Shown: positions 42,371 through 51,405, numbered from the stretch's first letter. The stretch is 64,000 nucleotides of DNA from JAJCZB01 sp964350195 (GCA_964350195.1 CAYGJB010000001.1:43219-107218); one strand, 5' to 3'. The notes: generated from the letters alone by a model not told the origin. Numbers and translations are program-made.

Positions 42371-45052
42371 ATGATACCACTTAAGCTGCAGCTTAAAAAT
42401 TTTCTTAGTTATGGATCAGATCTTCAAGAGGTAGACTTTACTCAGCATCATCTGATCTATTTATCGGGGCGTAATGGCCATGGCAAATCAGCGCTTCTAG
42501 ATGCGATGACGTGGGCAGTGTGGGGCCAAGCACGAAAAGTAACAAACGCTGTTCGCGCCGATCAGGGATTGATTCGCCTTGGACAAATGCAGATGGTGGT
42601 TATATTTGATTTTGAACTCAATGGCCAGCGATATCGCATTAAGCGTGAATTTCTAAAAACACATAACAAGCCACTTGTACAGTTAGAATTCGGTCTCATG
42701 CAAGAGGGTGGCAACTATATTCCGCTCACCGATAAAACGATTCGCACTACCCAAGCTAAAATTGAAAAAACTATTAAGCTTGATTACGATTCATTCGTGA
42801 ATACAGCATTTTTGCGTCAAGGTAATGCAAATGAGTTTTCGAAAAAATCTCCCAAAGATCGCAAAGAGATATTAGCAACCATTTTGGGGTTGCAGGAATT
42901 TGATCAGTTGAAAAAGCGTGCGCTTGAAAAAATAAAACAGCTTCAGATACAGCGAATGGCTCTCTCTACGTTGCATGAGTCTTTCGCAAAACAGCTTGAA
43001 GAAAAAGAGGCGGTGGAAAAAGAGTGGGAGCAGATTCAAAAAGATCGTGATGATTACTTGGTAAAAGATAAACTGTTTGTCGCACAAAAAGAGGCTCTTG
43101 ATACAAGGGGGCGGGAAATTATTTTTCTACAAAAAAAGCAGGATATCGCCCAATTTAAGCTCCAGGAGCATCTGCAAAAGATGGAAAAAGAAAAGCAGCT
43201 TTTGAGATCTGATGTAGCACGTTGGCGTACTGTTCATAAAGAGCAACATGCAATGCCCGATATGGCGGAGCTTGAAAAAGAGTATGTTGAGCATAAAAAA
43301 CGGCTTGTTGCCTTTGATGAAAAATTTAAGCAGCATATGCAGCTTGAGCAAGAAAAGTTTAAGCTTAAGCAGGAAATGGTGCAGCGAAAGCAGGAGTTTG
43401 AAAAAAGGCATTTTGCAGCAAAGCAAGAATTAGATCTTAAAAAAGATCGGTTATTGATTGAGCAAGAAAGCTTAAAAAAGCAAATATTGGCGGATGAAAA
43501 AGAGAAGCAAGAACTGCAAAAAAAGAGTTTAGATAAGCGATGTGATGTGCAAGATCTTTCCAAGCAAATTCTATCAACAGAAAAAGCGAATCAAATGCAC
43601 AAGCAGTTTGAAAAGAGAAAAGAAGGGTATCACCAGTTTGTAGCCCAGCGAAATATGCTGCAATCGGTGCAGCAAAGCTTAGCGCAACGGCAAGAGATGG
43701 TACAGGATGATGATCCAAGTTGTCCGCTATGCGAACAAAATCTTTCAGCTGCTCGCAAGAAATTTTTAAAGAATAAATGCTCTAAAGAAGAGAGGTTTGC
43801 ACGGCATCAGTATGAACGTTTTTCGCTGCTTATTCCGAAGCTTAAAGAACTTTTGATTAATCAACATTCTTATTTAGATGAGCAAAGAAAACTTCAAGAC
43901 AAAAAGAGTGATTTTGAAAAAGAGTTAAAAAATATTCTGCAAAAAAGCAAAGAAGTAGAGCAACAACAAAGCGTGCAGCAAAAGCGTTTAGCAGAGCTTG
44001 CACAATTATTGAATGAAGTTGAAAAAGGGAAAAAAGCTGCTATAGAAAAGAGTATGATTACCCTTGAAAAAGATGAGCAGTATGCTAAAGCGATCAAAGC
44101 TTTTAATGAATCTGAAAAAGCAGCTACTACGCTTTCATACAAAGAAGAAGAGCACAGTGCATCACGAACAATTTTTGAAAACATAGAAAAGCAAAGAACA
44201 TCGCTGTTTTCATTGCAGCAAGAAGTTATAAAACAGATAGAACGCAAAGAGCAGATTGCTTATCGGATAAAAGAGCTGAAACTGCTTAAAAAAGATCTTA
44301 TTCAAAAAGAAAAAGAAGTAGCTTCTTTTGATACCATAAAAGATAAAATCGAAACGCAAACGGCTCAGGCAAAAGAGTTTGAAATCGCTTATAAAAAATA
44401 TGGGGAAGATCGAGAGGCGTTACGAGAAAAATGGGGTGTTTTGTTTCAAAAGAGAAAGCATTTTGAAAAAATAATGCAGGAATCAAAAATTCATCTGCAG
44501 GATATTAAAAAATTTGATTTAGAGGTAAGCGATTATCAAGATATTGCCGTAGCGGCTGGCAAGGATGGTATTCAAGCCTTACTCATCGAAGATGCTATTC
44601 CAGAGGTGGAGCAAGAGGCAAATCAGCTGCTTTCTCGGCTTACGAATAATCAAGCACAAATATTGATCGAGTCGTTGCGTGATTTAAAAAGCGGGGGTAG
44701 CAAAGAAACGTTGGACATCAATATCTCTGACCCATCTGGTATTCGTCCCTATGAGCTTTTTTCAGGAGGGGAAGCGTTTCGTATAGATTTTGCACTGCGC
44801 ATTGCTATATCAAAGCTGCTTGCGCGGCGTGCAGGAACAGCACTTCAAACATTAATTATTGATGAGGGGTTTGGCTCGCAAGATGAAGAGGGGCTTTCGC
44901 TGATAATGGATGCGCTTTATACTATTCAAGACGATTTTGAAAAAATAATCGTAGTGTCCCATTTGCCAGCAATGAAGGATCAATTTCCGGTGCATTTTAA
45001 TGTAGAAAAAGGGCCAAGTGGTAGCCAGATAAGCGTGATTGAGCAGGGATAA
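42371..45052 (+). CDS. sbcC: SbcC/Rad50-type ATPase
   Basis: Partner of the SbcD nuclease in processing hairpins and double-strand ends. From ATG 42371 (AAAGGAG ahead; the frame opens at 42284) it has 893 residues. Walker A GRNGHGKSALLDAM, two long coiled-coil arms, a zinc hook CPLCEQN near the middle, signature FSGGEAFRIDFALRIAIS and Walker B TLIIDEGFGSQD. No sbcD adjoins. Confidence 0.93.
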   Translation: MIPLKLQLKNFLSYGSDLQEVDFTQHHLIYLSGRNGHGKSALLDAMTWAVWGQARKVTNAVRADQGLIRLGQMQMVVIFDFELNGQRYRIKREFLKTHNKPLVQLEFGLMQEGGNYIPLTDKTIRTTQAKIEKTIKLDYDSFVNTAFLRQGNANEFSKKSPKDRKEILATILGLQEFDQLKKRALEKIKQLQIQRMALSTLHESFAKQLEEKEAVEKEWEQIQKDRDDYLVKDKLFVAQKEALDTRGREIIFLQKKQDIAQFKLQEHLQKMEKEKQLLRSDVARWRTVHKEQHAMPDMAELEKEYVEHKKRLVAFDEKFKQHMQLEQEKFKLKQEMVQRKQEFEKRHFAAKQELDLKKDRLLIEQESLKKQILADEKEKQELQKKSLDKRCDVQDLSKQILSTEKANQMHKQFEKRKEGYHQFVAQRNMLQSVQQSLAQRQEMVQDDDPSCPLCEQNLSAARKKFLKNKCSKEERFARHQYERFSLLIPKLKELLINQHSYLDEQRKLQDKKSDFEKELKNILQKSKEVEQQQSVQQKRLAELAQLLNEVEKGKKAAIEKSMITLEKDEQYAKAIKAFNESEKAATTLSYKEEEHSASRTIFENIEKQRTSLFSLQQEVIKQIERKEQIAYRIKELKLLKKDLIQKEKEVASFDTIKDKIETQTAQAKEFEIAYKKYGEDREALREKWGVLFQKRKHFEKIMQESKIHLQDIKKFDLEVSDYQDIAVAAGKDGIQALLIEDAIPEVEQEANQLLSRLTNNQAQILIESLRDLKSGGSKETLDINISDPSGIRPYELFSGGEAFRIDFALRIAISKLLARRAGTALQTLIIDEGFGSQDEEGLSLIMDALYTIQDDFEKIIVVSHLPAMKDQFPVHFNVEKGPSGSQISVIEQG

Positions 45053-45085
45053 AAGAGGGCCAGCAATTATGCTGGCCCTCTTTTT
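45051..45085. terminator. Terminator after sbcC
   Basis: AGAGGGCCAGCA pairs with its complement around a 4-base loop, extended by A-T pairs and ending in T5. It ends at the last base of the facing frameshifted gene, and its A-rich left side gives a T-run on the minus strand too. Confidence 0.88.
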
Positions 45086-45398
45086 CAATCTATTTGTCTT
45101 TCGGAAGAAGGATCGTTTTTCTTGAAAGTGTCTTTGAGTGCTATTAAGGAGCTCGTAAGCGAAATTGTAGTTGCTACGAGAGCAAAACGAGCAGGTTTAT
45201 TAAAGTCCTCATCATTATAAATATCTTTTGCAAGCATGGCAGTTACAACTGCAGCGCCTAAAATACTAACAGAGTGTAATGCTCTTTTAAGATAAATGCT
45301 TACATTACAGGCGTTTTTGTGTTTTCAACCGCAGCTACTTGTGCTGGAACAGTGCACATAAGTAATCCGCTCAAAAGAATAATAGAATAATATTTCAT
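45085..45398 (-). pseudogene. Small secreted membrane protein, frameshifted
   Basis: Not recognised. ATG 45398, behind AGGGA, encodes signal peptide MKYYSIILLSGLLMCTVPAQ and stops at 45300. The neighbouring frame is open for over 70 codons to a TGA at 45085 and reads like protein: NACNVSIYLKRALHSVS, GAAVVTAMLAKDIYNDEDF, FALVATTISLTSSLIALKD. The two frames meet at an A5 run (45314-45318 region); one added A would give a 104-residue protein with a signal peptide and two hydrophobic helices. Sequencing error, true mutation or slippage are all possible. Confidence 0.6.
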
Positions 45399-45450
45399 CA
45401 AATTTCCCTAACAAAATATGGTTTAAATGATGTACTATTGTGTTACCAAT

Positions 45451-45876
45451 TTACTTAATTTTGCATTTTTTTATGTTGTTAACGCCTAATTCAACCAAAG
45501 TTAGGTTGCTTCCTTTAGCCTTTAACTTTTTAAGCCGTGAAAATTTACAGTTAACCAGAAGTGGCTTGCTGTTATTTTTTACTTTCAGCTTTTTAAGCTT
45601 ATCGGATTGCAGGTGCAGATCAGTAAAATTGTTGTTACTTAGATTTAAATGCTTAAGATTGGGAAACAAAGCAAGATCTGCTTGTGTGAATGATTCAAGG
45701 TTGTTGTAAGAAAGATCCAGCTTTTTTACTTTTTCTGGGGCAGCAATCTCAAGGCTTTGAACAGTATTCAGCCCTGTGGCAGAAAGAATTACTGTTTTAC
45801 CATTATTTGTGATTCCTGCAAATGCAGCGGCTGTTGAGAATATGCCTATGAGGGTAACTGCTTGTAAAATATTCAT
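45451..45876 (-). CDS. Secreted leucine-rich-repeat protein
   Basis: 141 residues. Signal peptide (MNILQAVTLIGIFSTAAAFA), then about four LRR units: VKKLDLSYNNLESFTQADLA, LKHLNLSNNNFTDLHLQ, LKKLKVKNNSKPL, LKKLKAKGSNLTLVELG. Short LRR proteins mediate protein binding; the partner is unknown. AGGAGG ribosome site. Another candidate host-facing protein beside the ankyrin set. Confidence 0.82.
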   Translation of the reverse strand: MNILQAVTLIGIFSTAAAFAGITNNGKTVILSATGLNTVQSLEIAAPEKVKKLDLSYNNLESFTQADLALFPNLKHLNLSNNNFTDLHLQSDKLKKLKVKNNSKPLLVNCKFSRLKKLKAKGSNLTLVELGVNNIKKCKIK

Positions 45877-45914
45877 AACTACCTCCTATTTAAAATTTCT
45901 TAGATTTCAGTATT

Positions 45915-45943
45915 ATTCTACCAGAGCACCTATAGAACCGCAA
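45915..45943 (-). promoter_or_regulatory. Candidate promoter of the LRR gene
   Basis: Minus strand TTGCGG, 17 bases, TAGAAT, 40-65 bases before the LRR start. Confidence 0.45.
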
Positions 45944-45965
45944 AGCCCCTAGTAATAGGGGCTTT
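45942..45965. repeat. 10-bp inverted repeat in the LRR/hemW gap
   Basis: AAAGCCCCTA and TAGGGGCTTT flank a GTAA loop. There is no T-run on either side, and one arm overlaps the LRR -35 hexamer, so an operator or transcript hairpin is more likely than a terminator. Confidence 0.6.
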
Positions 45966-46029
45966 AGGACGACGCTCTTATCGATTTTACGCTAAAAATA
46001 AGTATAAATAGCTATTTTGCAAGACTCGC

Positions 46030-46057
46030 TTGACACGTATGGTATACTGTTCATATC
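46030..46057 (+). promoter_or_regulatory. Candidate promoter of hemW
   Basis: Perfect TTGACA (46030-46035) with a weak CATATC 16 bases on. A better TATACT (46043-46048) lies too near the -35 to pair with it. Confidence 0.35.
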
Positions 46058-46073
46058 CCTTAAATCCCAATAA

Positions 46074-47243
46074 ATGGAGACTTCTGTGCCCTACGACTTT
46101 CATGTTGAGACCAGATCTGTGTATATCCATTGGCCATTCTGCCCTTATAAATGTCACTTTTGTCCATTTGTGGCATTAGCTTCTCATGATCAATTTATGG
46201 AGCGGTATCACAAAGCGCTCAAAAAAGAGATTGAACATTCAGGAGAAAATTATAATGATCGCCGATCCATTGATACCATTTTTTTTGGTGGAGGCACGCC
46301 GAGCACCTATCCAGACGACCTGCTGCTGGACATGTTTGATACACTAAAAAAAAATTTTTCTTTTGATGCTAATTCAGAACTGTCTATCGAAGTGAACCCG
46401 GGAACAGTTCGAAAAGAACAGCTGGCTTTATGGCAGAAGCTAGGAATTAATCGAATAAGTATAGGGGTACAAAGTTTGAAAGACCAAGTGTTGAACAGTC
46501 TTAATAGATTGCAGACAGCAGAATCAGTGCATGAACTTTTAAAAATTGCACCAAATCATATTGCGAACATATCGGTTGATCTTATTTTAGGATTACCGGA
46601 TGTCTCAGAAGATGAATGGAAATCACTTATTAAGCAGGCGGTTACCTGGCCGATAAAGCATATTTCGGTTTACTTTTTAACTGTTCATGAAGATACGCCA
46701 CTCTATTTTAAAGTGCATACTAATCGCGTATCGCTGCCATCTGATGACACAATGGTTCGACTTTATGAATGGACGGTGCGCGTTCTTTCTGATCATGGCT
46801 TTGAACGATATGAACTTTCCAATTTTTGCAAACTAGGATATGAGTCGCGGCATAACTCTGTGTATTGGGAGCGAAAACCGTATATGGCATTTGGGCTAGG
46901 AGCTTGCTCGTTTGATGGGATGCAACGATTTCAGAATGAAAAAAATCTTCTCAAATATATGAAGGGGGTTGAAGAGGAAGTAGACATTGTCTCATTTAGC
47001 GAAGACCTCACGCCAGATCAGATTTGTCTTGAGCGGCTTATGCTTGGGCTGCGTCGGCGGGTGGGGATTTCTTGGCAAGATCTTTTTGAATATCAATCTG
47101 ATAAGAAAAAGAAAAAACTAAGGGAAACGGTAGCACGTCTTAAGCAACAGAAACTAATCGATGAAGAAGAAGGGCGATTAAAGCTTACCACTGCTGGGAT
47201 GGTGGTGGAAAATGAAATAATTGCTCAACTTTCGCGAGAATAA
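46074..47243 (+). CDS. hemW: Radical-SAM heme chaperone HemW
   Basis: 389 residues. CPYKCHFCPF gives the CxxxCxxC cysteines for the radical-SAM [4Fe-4S] cluster; FFGGGTPSTYP, IEVNPGTV and GVQSLKDQVLNSLNR follow. The C-terminal HemN-like domain is present. HemW proteins, unlike oxygen-independent HemN, lack the HemN N-terminal region and act as heme-insertion chaperones. GTG 46086, with GGAG six bases ahead, is an alternative start four codons in. Confidence 0.9.
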   Translation: METSVPYDFHVETRSVYIHWPFCPYKCHFCPFVALASHDQFMERYHKALKKEIEHSGENYNDRRSIDTIFFGGGTPSTYPDDLLLDMFDTLKKNFSFDANSELSIEVNPGTVRKEQLALWQKLGINRISIGVQSLKDQVLNSLNRLQTAESVHELLKIAPNHIANISVDLILGLPDVSEDEWKSLIKQAVTWPIKHISVYFLTVHEDTPLYFKVHTNRVSLPSDDTMVRLYEWTVRVLSDHGFERYELSNFCKLGYESRHNSVYWERKPYMAFGLGACSFDGMQRFQNEKNLLKYMKGVEEEVDIVSFSEDLTPDQICLERLMLGLRRRVGISWQDLFEYQSDKKKKKLRETVARLKQQKLIDEEEGRLKLTTAGMVVENEIIAQLSRE

Positions 47244-47282
47244 ATATTAAATAACATACATAGTTACAGTGGGGATAATTAT

Positions 47283-47744
47283 ATGGCAAAGCATGTCGGG
47301 GTAAAACTGCCTGATGATTTATTAAAAATATTAAAAGAAGGCAAAACTGTTGGCGTACTTGCGACTTTTTCTGAAAAAGGACTTCCGCATACAACGCCAA
47401 TTCAATGTGTATATCCAAAAGGCCTTGAAAGTATTTTGATTTCTATTCACAAAGATCATACTGGTTATCAAAATATGGTGTGGCAGAAAAAGGTGATGAT
47501 GTGTTTCATGGATGAAGGCAATGTTGCGTATAGCGTTTTAGGCCGAGCTGGAGTGGTCAGAGCCCCTTCGCAAGTGCATCCATTGATGAACGTTGTTCGG
47601 ATTGATATTATTGATATCAAAAGTGACCGATCTGTATTGACAAAAGTTGAATCAGGTGTGCGATGGTCGTTTACTTCATGGGAAGCAGAAGAGCTTTCTC
47701 AAGCACTCATGAATGAACTAAAGGATCTTGCACTAAACTTATAA
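47283..47744 (+). CDS. Pyridoxamine-phosphate-oxidase-like FMN protein
   Basis: 153-residue split-barrel domain. The start VGVLATFSEKGLPHTTPIQC and HKDHTGYQNM with VMMCFMDEG resemble general FMN-binding PNPOx-like proteins. True PdxH has a longer C-terminal substrate region, absent here, so PLP synthesis is unlikely; it may bind FMN, F420 or heme. Follows hemW by 39 bases. Confidence 0.8.
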   Translation: MAKHVGVKLPDDLLKILKEGKTVGVLATFSEKGLPHTTPIQCVYPKGLESILISIHKDHTGYQNMVWQKKVMMCFMDEGNVAYSVLGRAGVVRAPSQVHPLMNVVRIDIIDIKSDRSVLTKVESGVRWSFTSWEAEELSQALMNELKDLALNL

Positions 47745-47753
47745 AGGAACGAG

Positions 47754-49532
47754 ATGGTGAAGATGCTTCAATGGATATTCGCATTAAGTTTGGGGGTATT
47801 GGTGATCGCTCCAAGCTTTGCTCAAGAGGCGGCTACAACAAAAAACGTTGCAATCAAAACAGCAGCAATTGAACAAATGCCGACTGATACAAAAAAAACA
47901 AAGGTAACAAAAGAGAAAAAGCCCGAAGAAGCATCTACATCAGATCAAAACGCATCTACGCCTAAGACTCAAAAAGAGTCTGATGAAGATTCCACCGCTA
48001 AATCTGTAAAAATCACTGAGAAAGCTGCAGAGCAAGAAAAAAAAGAAAAGCCCGTCGCAGAAGAAACGAAGAGTGGCGAGACAAAAACGGAAGATGCTGC
48101 AGTAGGTGAGGCCGCGGCAGATGAGCCTTCTACACCACCAGCTTCGGTAAAGGAAGCTGCTGAAGAAAAACCAAAATGGCAAGAAGAAGCAGATGGAAAA
48201 CAGAAAGGCAAAGTAACATCTTCCTCCAAAAAAGAGTCGGTGGAAAAAATGGTGTCATCAGCCGAAAAAGAAAAAGATAAAAAAGTTGATTCTGGCGCTG
48301 ATGAAGTAATGGGAATTGATACGATTGACCTTGAAGATCCACAGGGAAATTGGCTTTATAAGCGAGTATGGTGGGAACGAGCAGAAGCGAAATATGAAAA
48401 AATTCGTGCTACGGTAAATCAGGTTTTTGAAGTACGTACGAATTTTTTTGCAAAAAGAGCCGATCTTAATAAAAATATACTTGACCCTTTTTATATAAAA
48501 ATTGGTGTAAGCCAAGGAGAGTTGCAGGAAATTATTTCTGAGCTTATTGCTCGCACAGAAAAAATGTCTCAAGAATCAAGAGTAAAAACAATTGTAGAGA
48601 AAGCGGAAGTTGATAAAAAGGCGCTGCAAGAGCTCCAGAAAAATGTGAGCGCGGTTGTTAGCAAAGATGAAGAGATTGAAAAAGCGGTATCAATGCTTAT
48701 GGAGCAAATTGGAAAGATTAGGAATATTGAGCAGCAAGCATGGACTGATTTTAAAAATATAGCTCGTGTGCTTGATGATAGAAAGGCACGTGAACTGTTT
48801 TATAAAGTAGATGGTGCATGGCGTAATATTAAAGACCTTCAGCAATATATAGCGGAGCCGTTTGCAAAAAGCTTTGATGAACTGATTGCAAAGGTGAAAG
48901 AGCAGGTTAATAAAGTTGATCAAGAGGTTGGAGCGATTAGAGAATCTGGTATTGACCTAAAAAAACGGTTGCTCAGTATGCAAGCAACAAAAATAGCACC
49001 ACCTGAAGATGAAGAAGAGGAGGAGTTGCCAAAAGGAATACTCTCTCGATTTATAATCGATCCTGCTAAATCAGCTTTTAGTACTGCGTGGTCTATTATT
49101 AGCTGGCCATACACAAAGCTTTTTGGTTCAAAGCAAAATGCTGACACTGAAGAGGAAGAAGAAGGAGCTAGCAAGCTTGCAGAAGAACCGGTAGCAATGA
49201 AAGAAGCTGAAAAAGTAACGGTGAAAAAAACGGTCACTGAGGCGCCACCAGCTGAAAAGCAACAAGAAGCTGAACTAGTAGAAGCGGTAAAGGCGCCCAA
49301 TGGATCTGAAGCAGAAGCTGAAAAAAAAGAAGACGCTTCAGAGGAATCGAAAAAAAAAAACTTGAATGAAGAAGAAATAGATAAAGAATTGGCCGAATCA
49401 GATGAGGAACCGGTAGAAGATTTGGGCGAAGATCAAGCGGACGAATATCAAGAATTTGACTTTGAATTGCCAGAAGGCTTTGAGTACGAGGGTGGGGTAG
49501 ACTTAGGGGATTTGAGCCAATACGGCGAATGA
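47754..49532 (+). CDS. Long acidic secreted coiled-coil protein
   Basis: Not recognised. 592 residues. Signal peptide MVKMLQWIFALSLGVLVIAP to FAQ. Residues about 25-180 are low-complexity Lys/Glu/Ala/Thr. A folded, mostly helical coiled-coil core runs about 190-420 (WLYKRVWWERAEAKYEKIRA onward), then a short hydrophobic stretch (FSTAWSIISWPYTKLFG) and a very acidic tail ending FELPEGFEYEGGVDLGDLS. AAAGGA ribosome site. A surface or periplasmic structural role is conceivable only by analogy. Confidence 0.75.
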   Translation: MVKMLQWIFALSLGVLVIAPSFAQEAATTKNVAIKTAAIEQMPTDTKKTKVTKEKKPEEASTSDQNASTPKTQKESDEDSTAKSVKITEKAAEQEKKEKPVAEETKSGETKTEDAAVGEAAADEPSTPPASVKEAAEEKPKWQEEADGKQKGKVTSSSKKESVEKMVSSAEKEKDKKVDSGADEVMGIDTIDLEDPQGNWLYKRVWWERAEAKYEKIRATVNQVFEVRTNFFAKRADLNKNILDPFYIKIGVSQGELQEIISELIARTEKMSQESRVKTIVEKAEVDKKALQELQKNVSAVVSKDEEIEKAVSMLMEQIGKIRNIEQQAWTDFKNIARVLDDRKARELFYKVDGAWRNIKDLQQYIAEPFAKSFDELIAKVKEQVNKVDQEVGAIRESGIDLKKRLLSMQATKIAPPEDEEEEELPKGILSRFIIDPAKSAFSTAWSIISWPYTKLFGSKQNADTEEEEEGASKLAEEPVAMKEAEKVTVKKTVTEAPPAEKQQEAELVEAVKAPNGSEAEAEKKEDASEESKKKNLNEEEIDKELAESDEEPVEDLGEDQADEYQEFDFELPEGFEYEGGVDLGDLSQYGE

Positions 49533-49551
49533 TTCATCTCTATTAGATTTT

Positions 49552-49590
49552 AGATGGAGCATAATAATCATAATTATGCTCCATCTTTTT
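49552..49590 (+). terminator. Terminator after the acidic protein gene
   Basis: A 14-bp stem (from AGATGGAGCATAAT) with a 7-base loop and T5. Confidence 0.88.
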
Positions 49591-49601
49591 ATGTTTCTTG
49601 T

Positions 49602-49630
49602 TTGATAAGATGCGTTAAATATGGTACCTT
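49602..49630 (+). promoter_or_regulatory. Candidate promoter of tRNA-Leu
   Basis: TTGATA, 17 bases, TACCTT, 24 bases before the tRNA. Besides the terminator, this site and the tRNA, the 320-base gap to secD holds only a 15-codon open frame at 49767. Confidence 0.35.
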
Positions 49631-49653
49631 TTGTCTGATTCCATGACATATAT

Positions 49654-49740
49654 GCCGAAGTGGTGAAATTGGTAGACACGCAGCCTTGAGGTGGCTGTGG
49701 GAGAAATCCTGTGGGGGTTCGAGTCCCTTCTTCGGCACCA
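49654..49740 (+). tRNA. tRNA-Leu (anticodon GAG)
   Basis: Type II tRNA with a long variable arm. Acceptor GCCGAAG with CTTCGGC, anticodon loop TTGAGGT within CAGCC/GGCTG, T loop TTCGAGT, and an encoded CCA at 49738-49740. Confidence 0.95.
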
Positions 49741-49852
49741 TATTTTGCGCTGTAGCGGAGTTTTGTATGGCAGTCTTTTCGGTGGCGTTTAGATTAAGAA
49801 AAAAAGAGAAGTAGCCTTTTGGGCAACAAAAATTTTATACAAGGAAATTTTA

Positions 49853-51382
49853 ATGAATCTATCCATACGTCGTATATTCCTTTCAGAACTGATGTTTTGG
49901 ACCGTTTTGTGTGTTGTTGGGCTTTATTTTCTTTTGCCACTTAGAAAATCGCTTCGCTTTGGTATTGATTTAGTGGGGGGCACCTATCTCACATTAGAAG
50001 TGCAAACGAATAAAGCGGTAGAGGCAGAGCTTGTAGAGATTATGCAATCGGTGGATAGTAAATTGCGTCGTAGCCAACGTATACTTCCAGCATCAAAATT
50101 TGTTGAAAAAGAAACGATCGTTCTTGCTTTTGCAAGCCTACAGGATGCGCAAATGGCAGCGGGTGATCTGAAAAATAATTTGCCAAACATGGATCAAAAA
50201 GTTGAGGGCAACACAGTTCGTCTCTCTTTTCCTGATCGCCTCATACATAAAATTAAAGAAGATGCGGTGAACAGAAACATTGAAGTGCTTCGTACCCGTA
50301 TGCGTGATATTCCTATTGCAAAGCAGGGAGAAAAAAATATTGTTATTGAGCTTCCTGATACTGCTAATCCACAAGAAGCAAAAGCGCGTATTGGTAAAGC
50401 AGCTCATTTAGAGCTTCGTTTGGTAGAAAAAATCGCACCAAATAAAGAAGATCTTTTGTATGAGTTTGATGGCGAGTTACCTTATGATCGAGAAATACTT
50501 CCTGGTACAGATGGATATTATCTTGTTGAAAAATATGCAGAAGTAACTGGGCGCATGCTCAAAGACGCTCAAGCGAAATATGATGAATCAAAAGGATTTC
50601 AGCACGTAGTAACATTTAGCTTGAATGATGTTGGTTCAGAAAAATTCTATCAGCTTACAAGCAAGCATTATGGACGTAATCTAGGTATCATTCTTGATGG
50701 TGTGGTGATCCAAGCACCGCGCATTAACGAGCCGATCAGTGCTGGTCAGGGAATTCAAATTAGTGGGGGCTTCACGGCTGAATCAGCTCGTGAGCTTGCA
50801 TTATTACTTCAATCCGGTTCTTTTGTGGCTCCAGTTACGTTTGAAGAAGAACGCCAAATTGGTCCTTCTTTAGGACAAGAATCGATTCGCCAAGGATTGA
50901 TCTCTTGTCTTGTGGGACTTGGGCTTCTGTTTTTCTTTAGTATTTTTTACTATAGTCTTTCTGGTCTTTTTGCTTTTGCGGCACTTGTGTATAATCTCGG
51001 GCTTATTCTTATAGGCCTTGCCTGGTTGCAAATGCCTCTTACACTTCCTGGTATTGCTGGCATGGTGCTTACGGTGGGTATGGCGATTGATGCTTCTATT
51101 TTGATTTATGAGCATATTAAAGAAGAGCTTGCTAAAGGGGATACTATTAAGCAGGCAGTGAAAGCCGGTTTTCGTGATGCAATGAAGGTTATTTTGGATG
51201 CTAACATCACTACCTTTATTGTGGGGGTTGTGCTATATAATTTTGGCACAGGACCGATACAAGGATTTGCAGTTACAATGATGCTTGGTATTGTTGCCAC
51301 GCTGATTACTGGACTCTTCTTCTTAAGAGCAATTTTTTCATTCATGCTCAATAACTTTCACGTGCAAAAATTACGCATTTAG
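49853..51382 (+). CDS. secD: Protein translocase subunit SecD
   Basis: Uses the proton gradient to help pull exported proteins from SecYEG. 509 residues: N-terminal membrane helix, FGIDLVGGTYLTLEV motif, the large periplasmic P1 domain (GRNLGIILDGVVIQAPRINE, ISGGFTAESARELALLLQSG) and five C-terminal helices with GMVLTVGMAIDASILIYEHI. Neither yajC upstream nor secF downstream is found; tRNA-Met follows at once. Confidence 0.95.
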   Translation: MNLSIRRIFLSELMFWTVLCVVGLYFLLPLRKSLRFGIDLVGGTYLTLEVQTNKAVEAELVEIMQSVDSKLRRSQRILPASKFVEKETIVLAFASLQDAQMAAGDLKNNLPNMDQKVEGNTVRLSFPDRLIHKIKEDAVNRNIEVLRTRMRDIPIAKQGEKNIVIELPDTANPQEAKARIGKAAHLELRLVEKIAPNKEDLLYEFDGELPYDREILPGTDGYYLVEKYAEVTGRMLKDAQAKYDESKGFQHVVTFSLNDVGSEKFYQLTSKHYGRNLGIILDGVVIQAPRINEPISAGQGIQISGGFTAESARELALLLQSGSFVAPVTFEEERQIGPSLGQESIRQGLISCLVGLGLLFFFSIFYYSLSGLFAFAALVYNLGLILIGLAWLQMPLTLPGIAGMVLTVGMAIDASILIYEHIKEELAKGDTIKQAVKAGFRDAMKVILDANITTFIVGVVLYNFGTGPIQGFAVTMMLGIVATLITGLFFLRAIFSFMLNNFHVQKLRI

Positions 51383-51383
51383 G

Positions 51384-51389
51384 TATACT
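51384..51389 (+). promoter_or_regulatory. Possible -10 box of tRNA-Met
   Basis: TATACT just after the secD stop and 16 bases before the tRNA; no good -35 partner, so the tRNA may instead be cut from the secD transcript. Confidence 0.3.
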
Positions 51390-51405
51390 ATTTGGTATTG
51401 AATGT

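Noticed and set aside
45300..45330. Programmed -1 frameshifting in the small secreted gene
   Set aside because: The zero-frame codons are ACA AAA ACG, which is not a canonical X-XXY-YYZ slippery heptamer, and no stimulatory structure was evident. An indel is simpler.
45942..45965. Hairpin as a Rho-independent terminator
   Set aside because: No T-run on either strand, and it lies upstream of both divergent genes rather than after one.
46074..47243. Oxygen-independent coproporphyrinogen oxidase HemN
   Set aside because: The N-terminus is short and lacks the HemN extension; HemW fits better.
47283..47744. PdxH (pyridoxamine 5'-phosphate oxidase proper)
   Set aside because: Too short and lacking the C-terminal PLP-binding region; only the general split-barrel fold is supported.
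49767..49814. Fifteen-codon open frame before secD as a yajC relic
   Set aside because: MAVFSVAFRLRKKEK has no convincing similarity to YajC and no ribosome site.
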